Below, in pieces: positions 6,494 to 9,816 of a stretch of DNA of 9,816 nt (position 1 is its first letter; every line of letters begins with the position of its first letter). This stretch comes from Alphaproteobacteria bacterium (GTDB lineage: Bacteria; Pseudomonadota; Alphaproteobacteria; JAEULC01). The stretch covers positions 1 to 9,816 of the forward strand of contig JADZDN010000109.1 in NCBI GenBank assembly GCA_020851015.1. The letters are read 5' to 3'. Made by a program: the position numbers and the translations under genes. The notes below the pieces were generated by a model, which made no database searches, was not told where the DNA came from, and saw nothing but the letters and a program-made list of their open reading frames with translations.

Positions 6494-7311
6494 TGGCCGG
6501 TTCGGGCGCGATGCCGGACTTCCTGTTCACGCCGGGCGAAACGCCGCTGTTGGTCAGCGCGCCGCATGTCGGTACGCATATCCCGGCGAGCCTGGCGGAG
6601 ACGATGACGCCCGCGGCGCTCGAGGTGCCGGACACCGACTGGCACATGGACCGGCTCTACGGGTTCGCGCGCGCGATGGGCGCGGGCATGCTGCTGGCGA
6701 CGCATTCCCGCTATGTCGTCGACCTGAACCGCGATCCCGCCGGCAAGCCGCTCTATCCCGGGGCCGACAACACCGAGGTCTGCCCCACCGCCCGCTTCGA
6801 CCGCGCGCCGATCTACAGGGACGGCCAGGCCCCGGACGCCGGCGCGGTCGCGCGGCGGGTCGATCGCTACTGGCGGCCCTATCACGACGTGCTGGATGCG
6901 GAGCTCAGGCGCCTCAAGCGCCGCTTCGGCGTGGCGCTGCTGTTCGACGCCCATTCCATCCTCAGCCGCGTGCCGCGCTTCTTCGAGGGCAGGCTGCCCG
7001 ACCTGAACCTCGGCACGGGCTCGGGCAGCAGCGCCGATCCCCGCCTGATCGAGAAGCTGGGCGACGTGCTGCGCGGCCGCAACGATTTCAGCCATGTCGT
7101 CGACGGGCGGTTCAAGGGCGGCTACATCACGCGGCACTACGGCCGCCCGGCCGAGGGCTGCCACGCCGCGCAGCTCGAGATGGCGCTGTCGGCCTACATG
7201 GAGGAGACGCCGCCCTGGGCCTGGCGCCCCGAGCAGGCCATGCGCGTCCAGCAGGTCCTGCGCGGACTGTTGCAAGCCATGCTCGACTGGGCGGAGGCGG
7301 CAAAGCGATGA
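6493..7311 (+). CDS. hutG: N-formylglutamate deformylase (amidohydrolase)
   Basis: Last step of this histidine route: N-formyl-L-glutamate plus water gives L-glutamate and formate, in the cytoplasm. The 272 residues agree with the family. Conserved stretches seen: LLVSAPHVGTHIP (19-31), DTDWHMDRLYGFAR (47-60), YVVDLNRDPAG (74-84), LYPG (87-90), LLFDAHSILSRVPRFFEG (149-166), FKGGYITRHYG (207-217) and CHAAQLEMALSAYM (223-236). His25, Asp152, His154 and the FKGGYITRHYG loop are the expected metal and substrate sites by family knowledge. ATG 6493 overlaps the hutI stop (TGATG) and has GGAGG at a spacing of seven, so the two are translationally coupled. Its own stop overlaps the next start by four bases. 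Together with HutF this defines the deiminase/deformylase branch instead of direct formiminoglutamase cleavage. Confidence 0.94.
   Translation: MAGSGAMPDFLFTPGETPLLVSAPHVGTHIPASLAETMTPAALEVPDTDWHMDRLYGFARAMGAGMLLATHSRYVVDLNRDPAGKPLYPGADNTEVCPTARFDRAPIYRDGQAPDAGAVARRVDRYWRPYHDVLDAELRRLKRRFGVALLFDAHSILSRVPRFFEGRLPDLNLGTGSGSSADPRLIEKLGDVLRGRNDFSHVVDGRFKGGYITRHYGRPAEGCHAAQLEMALSAYMEETPPWAWRPEQAMRVQQVLRGLLQAMLDWAEAAKR
7293..7297 (+). promoter_or_regulatory. Ribosome binding site of the 167-residue exported protein
   Basis: GGAGG within the 3' end of hutG lies ten bases before ATG 7308 and thirteen before the adjacent ATG 7311. This favours 7308 as the start. Confidence 0.5.
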
Positions 7312-7811
7312 TGCGGCGCCGCGTCGCCGCGATCCTGTTCCTGGCCGTTGGGGCGCTGTCCGCGCGCGCGGCCGCGCAGGAGGCGATCTACGGCGATTTC
7401 GGCATCGCGCTCGGCCAGCCCTTCGACCAGCGCATGGCGCAGGGCACGGTGATGCTGGCCGGCAATGTCGAGGCGCAGCGCTTCCAGCCCTCCTACCCGC
7501 TCTATCTCTTCCGCGACTACTATGCGGTGGTGACGCCGCGCTCGCGGCTGGTGGCGGGCATCGTGGCGCGGTCGGTCGATTTCTCCTCGATGCCGGAATG
7601 CGTGACGCACCTCAACGCGGTGCAGGGCTTCCTCGGCCGCTACGGCCTGCCGCAGGTCGCCGCGCAGAACGACCGCGAGGTCATGGTGCAGATCGACCAG
7701 GGCAACCGCGCGGTCTATCTGCGCTGCAACCGGGCCGATCACATCCGCATGGAACTGAACTATGCGGACTATCCGATGCTGCAATTGCGCGCGCAGGAGG
7801 CCGGCAAATGA
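7308..7811 (+). CDS. Small exported protein of unknown function
   Basis: I do not recognise this family. The 167-residue product starts MMRRR followed by a hydrophobic stretch (6-18) and a small-residue region ending ARAAAQ, a good Sec signal peptide with cleavage near residue 21-23; it has no lipobox Cys. The mature part is about 145 residues with mixed alpha/beta character. Notable stretches are YGDFGIALGQPFDQRM (28-43), YPLYLFRDYYAVVTPRSR (63-80), a helix around MPECVTHLNAVQGFLGRYG (95-113) and VYLRCNRADHIRMELNYADY (136-155). Cys98 and Cys140 are the only cysteines and could form a periplasmic disulfide. The gene overlaps hutG and the downstream CHAT gene by four bases each. The tight pairing with an exported CHAT protein suggests it works with that protein rather than with the cytoplasmic Hut enzymes (inference). 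Confidence 0.85.
   Translation: MMRRRVAAILFLAVGALSARAAAQEAIYGDFGIALGQPFDQRMAQGTVMLAGNVEAQRFQPSYPLYLFRDYYAVVTPRSRLVAGIVARSVDFSSMPECVTHLNAVQGFLGRYGLPQVAAQNDREVMVQIDQGNRAVYLRCNRADHIRMELNYADYPMLQLRAQEAGK
7795..7800 (+). promoter_or_regulatory. Strong ribosome binding site of the TPR-CHAT gene
   Basis: AGGAGG lies seven bases before ATG 7808. This near-ideal Shine-Dalgarno sequence fixes the start of the downstream gene and, with the four-base stop/start overlap, supports coupled translation with the 167-residue protein. Confidence 0.75.
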
Positions 7812-9816
7812 GCAGGATTTCGCAGGCACTAGCGATCGCGGCGCTGATCGCCCTTTCGCCGGGCCTTGCCGGCGCGCAGACCGCCGCGCCCGCGGGCCAG
7901 CCCGCCGCCCAGCCACGTCCCCTGGGGCGCAACCTCAGCGGCGAGGATTGCGTCTTGGCCGGCGGCGGCAACCGCCAGGGCATCTTCTGCGGCGGCGTGG
8001 CGACGCCGGCCGCCGATGTCAGCACGGTCGAATCGCGCAAGGATCCGAAGGACCTGCTGGAGGACGAGGCCAATATCCGCGCGCTGGCGGCGGGGCTGGC
8101 CTGCGCCGGCTCGGTGCGCGAGCTTCGCCTTGCCTCGGGGATCGAGGCGGCGATGCGAAGCTGCTCGGCCGGCGACGGCTGGCCGCGCTTCGCGCTCGCG
8201 GCGCGGCGCGACCGCACGACGGTGTTCGCCGCGGGCCACATGACGGCGCTCGACCTTGCCCAGCGGGTCGCGGTGGAGCGCGTCGGCGGCGGCGCGCCGG
8301 CCGCCGCCCCGACGCCGACACCCGGCGACAGCGGCGACGTCCGCCGGCGCATCGCCGAGCTGGAGCAGCAGGTCGGCGGCTCGCTGGCGCTGATCGGCAT
8401 GCTCGACGTGGGCAAGGTGGACAAGCTGCGCGAGCTGGCCAATGGCTACAACAGCCTGCGCGAATACGCCCGCGCCGAGGATGCGTGGCGCCAGGTGCTG
8501 GATGCGCAGGAGCGCGTGATGGGCGCGCAGAACCCGGCGCTCGGCGATTCCCTGGCGCATCTCGCGCTCAACGTCGGCAACCAGTCGCGCTTCGAGGAAG
8601 CCGACAAGCTGTTCGCCCGCGCCGAGCCGCTGACCAGGCGGTCGGCCGATCCCGACCACTATCCGCGCCTGCTGGTCTATCGCGGCTTCCTGCAGGAGCT
8701 GCAGGGCCGCCTGCCGCAAGCCCTCGAGCTGGTGGCGCAGTCGACCAAGATCCGGCGCGAGCGGCGCGACGCGCGCGACGCGCTGGCGCACAGCCTCTAC
8801 GCCGAAGCCGGACTGGCGATGAAGATCGGCGACCTGGCGCGCGCCGACCGCACGGTGCAGGAGGCGCGCCTCAACTTCGGCGCCGCCTATGGCAGCGTGA
8901 ACTGGTGGGTGGCCGAATCGATCGAATTGCAGGCCGAGGTGGCCAAGCGCGCCAACCGCTTCGACGATGCGCGCCGTCTCAACACCCAGCTCATCGGCCT
9001 GCGCGAGATCTTGTTCGGCCCGTCGCGCCCGCTGGCGCGTGCCTTCGCCCAGGCGGCGGAGATCGAGCAGGCCGCGGGCAGCCCGGATACCGCGCTCGCC
9101 GCGTGGCGGCGCATGGCCTCGACCGTGCTGCGCGACCGCCGCGCGCGGGCGGAGGCGGATGCCAACGATTTCGCCTCCTACGTGCTGGCGGCGCTGCGCC
9201 AGGGCCGCACCAAACCGGCCGAGGAGCAGGCGCTCGCCGACGAGGCGTTCCGGGCGTCCCAGGCGCCGCGCGGCGGGGCCACGGCCCAGGCGATCGGCCA
9301 GATGGCGGTGCGTCTGGCGGCGGCGACGCCCGAGCTCGCCGCCCTCGCGCGCGAGCTGCAGGACGCCTATGCCCGCATGGACGACCTGCGCGAGGCACTG
9401 GCCGCGGAGATGTCCAAGTCGATCGAGCAGCGCAGCGCCGTGGCGGAGGGCGAGACCAAGCGGCGCATCGTCGAGGAGACGGCCGCGATCGACCGCCTGG
9501 ACCAGCGGCTGAAGCGCGAATTCCCCGCCTATGCCGAGCTGCAGTCGCCCGAGCCGGCCAGCGTCGCCGCGATCGCCAAGCTGCTGGCGCCGGGCGAGGC
9601 GCTGATGTCGATGATGACGTCGGACCAGGGCACGATCGTCTTCCTGCTGCGCGACGGGCGCGTGAAGGCGCACGCGGTCGGCCTGTCGCGCAACGCGCTG
9701 GACACGGTGGTGCGCGAGCTGCGCCAGGGCGTGGATTTCTCGCGCGGCGAGGTCGATTTCGACCTCGAGCTGTCGCACAAGCTCTACCGCGCGCTGATCC
9801 AGCCGCTCGACGCCGA
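7808..9816 (+). CDS. Exported TPR-CHAT domain protein (3' end missing)
   Basis: The frame is open from ATG 7808 to the right edge (669 codons), so the C-terminus is lost. A signal peptide is clear (SRISQALAIAALIALSPGL, AGA|Q; cleavage near residue 23). Next comes a region with four cysteines (48, 61, 99, 119) containing GEDCVLAGGG and QGIFCGG, not a domain I can name, then a proline/alanine linker (162-173). From about 205 to 420 there are TPR-like helix pairs (for example REYARAEDAWRQVLDAQE, SRFEEADKLFARAEPLTRR, GDLARADRTVQEARLNFG). A charged helical or coiled-coil section spans 510-575. From about 583 the start of a CHAT domain is recognisable: IAKLLAPGEALMSMM, GTIVFLLRDGRVKAHAVGLS, and FDLELSHKLYRALIQPLDA. 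CHAT is a caspase-related clan CD cysteine peptidase fold. The catalytic His and Cys lie beyond the window, so activity cannot be judged. The target is unknown. Confidence 0.92.
   Translation, partial: MSRISQALAIAALIALSPGLAGAQTAAPAGQPAAQPRPLGRNLSGEDCVLAGGGNRQGIFCGGVATPAADVSTVESRKDPKDLLEDEANIRALAAGLACAGSVRELRLASGIEAAMRSCSAGDGWPRFALAARRDRTTVFAAGHMTALDLAQRVAVERVGGGAPAAAPTPTPGDSGDVRRRIAELEQQVGGSLALIGMLDVGKVDKLRELANGYNSLREYARAEDAWRQVLDAQERVMGAQNPALGDSLAHLALNVGNQSRFEEADKLFARAEPLTRRSADPDHYPRLLVYRGFLQELQGRLPQALELVAQSTKIRRERRDARDALAHSLYAEAGLAMKIGDLARADRTVQEARLNFGAAYGSVNWWVAESIELQAEVAKRANRFDDARRLNTQLIGLREILFGPSRPLARAFAQAAEIEQAAGSPDTALAAWRRMASTVLRDRRARAEADANDFASYVLAALRQGRTKPAEEQALADEAFRASQAPRGGATAQAIGQMAVRLAAATPELAALARELQDAYARMDDLREALAAEMSKSIEQRSAVAEGETKRRIVEETAAIDRLDQRLKREFPAYAELQSPEPASVAAIAKLLAPGEALMSMMTSDQGTIVFLLRDGRVKAHAVGLSRNALDTVVRELRQGVDFSRGEVDFDLELSHKLYRALIQPLDA

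Noticed and set aside
7829..9778. A 649-codon open frame on the minus strand
   Set aside because: It is the antisense shadow of the TPR-CHAT gene. Its product is rich in Arg, Ala, His and Leu without domain motifs, while the plus strand shows a signal peptide, TPRs, a CHAT start and a strong ribosome binding site.

Overview
The window is very GC-rich, compactly coded DNA from what looks like a free-living alphaproteobacterium. The evidence for this is the codon use, the protein types (NitT/TauT ABC ATPase, Rieske oxygenase, exported caspase-like and CHAT proteins) and a pair of palindromic repeats resembling the dispersed intergenic repeats of rhizobial and related genomes. The genus cannot be fixed from this sequence. 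Eight protein genes were found: six complete, one cut at the left edge and one cut at the right edge. No gap between genes exceeds 160 bases. No tRNA, rRNA, CRISPR array, insertion sequence or integrase was seen.

Left part (1-1975, + strand): the 3' portion of a NitT/TauT-type ABC transporter ATPase is followed by a 158-base gap holding two inverted copies of a palindromic repeat. A stand-alone Rieske aromatic-ring-hydroxylase-type alpha subunit comes next. Together they suggest uptake and oxidative attack of a small organic compound, but the substrate is not evident.

Middle (2104-3777, + strand): an exported peptidase C14 (metacaspase-like) protein with a long charged coiled coil, part of which is a 3 x 45-bp tandem repeat. 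It is convergent with hutF, with only three bases between the stop codons.

Right part (3781-9816): the lower half of histidine degradation. hutF (formimidoylglutamate deiminase, - strand) is divergent from hutI (imidazolonepropionase), which overlaps hutG (N-formylglutamate deformylase). The three enzymes run imidazolonepropionate to formiminoglutamate (HutI), to formylglutamate (HutF), to glutamate plus formate (HutG). This is the deiminase/deformylase branch of the pathway. hutH, hutU and a hutC-type regulator are not in the window.

The hutI-hutG transcription unit continues, through 4-base start/stop overlaps and good ribosome binding sites, into an unrecognised 167-residue exported protein and then a large exported TPR-CHAT protein that runs off the right edge before its catalytic residues. 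The most notable feature is this coupling of a housekeeping catabolic operon to an exported pair (unknown protein plus CHAT protease), with a second exported clan CD peptidase on the other side of hutF.
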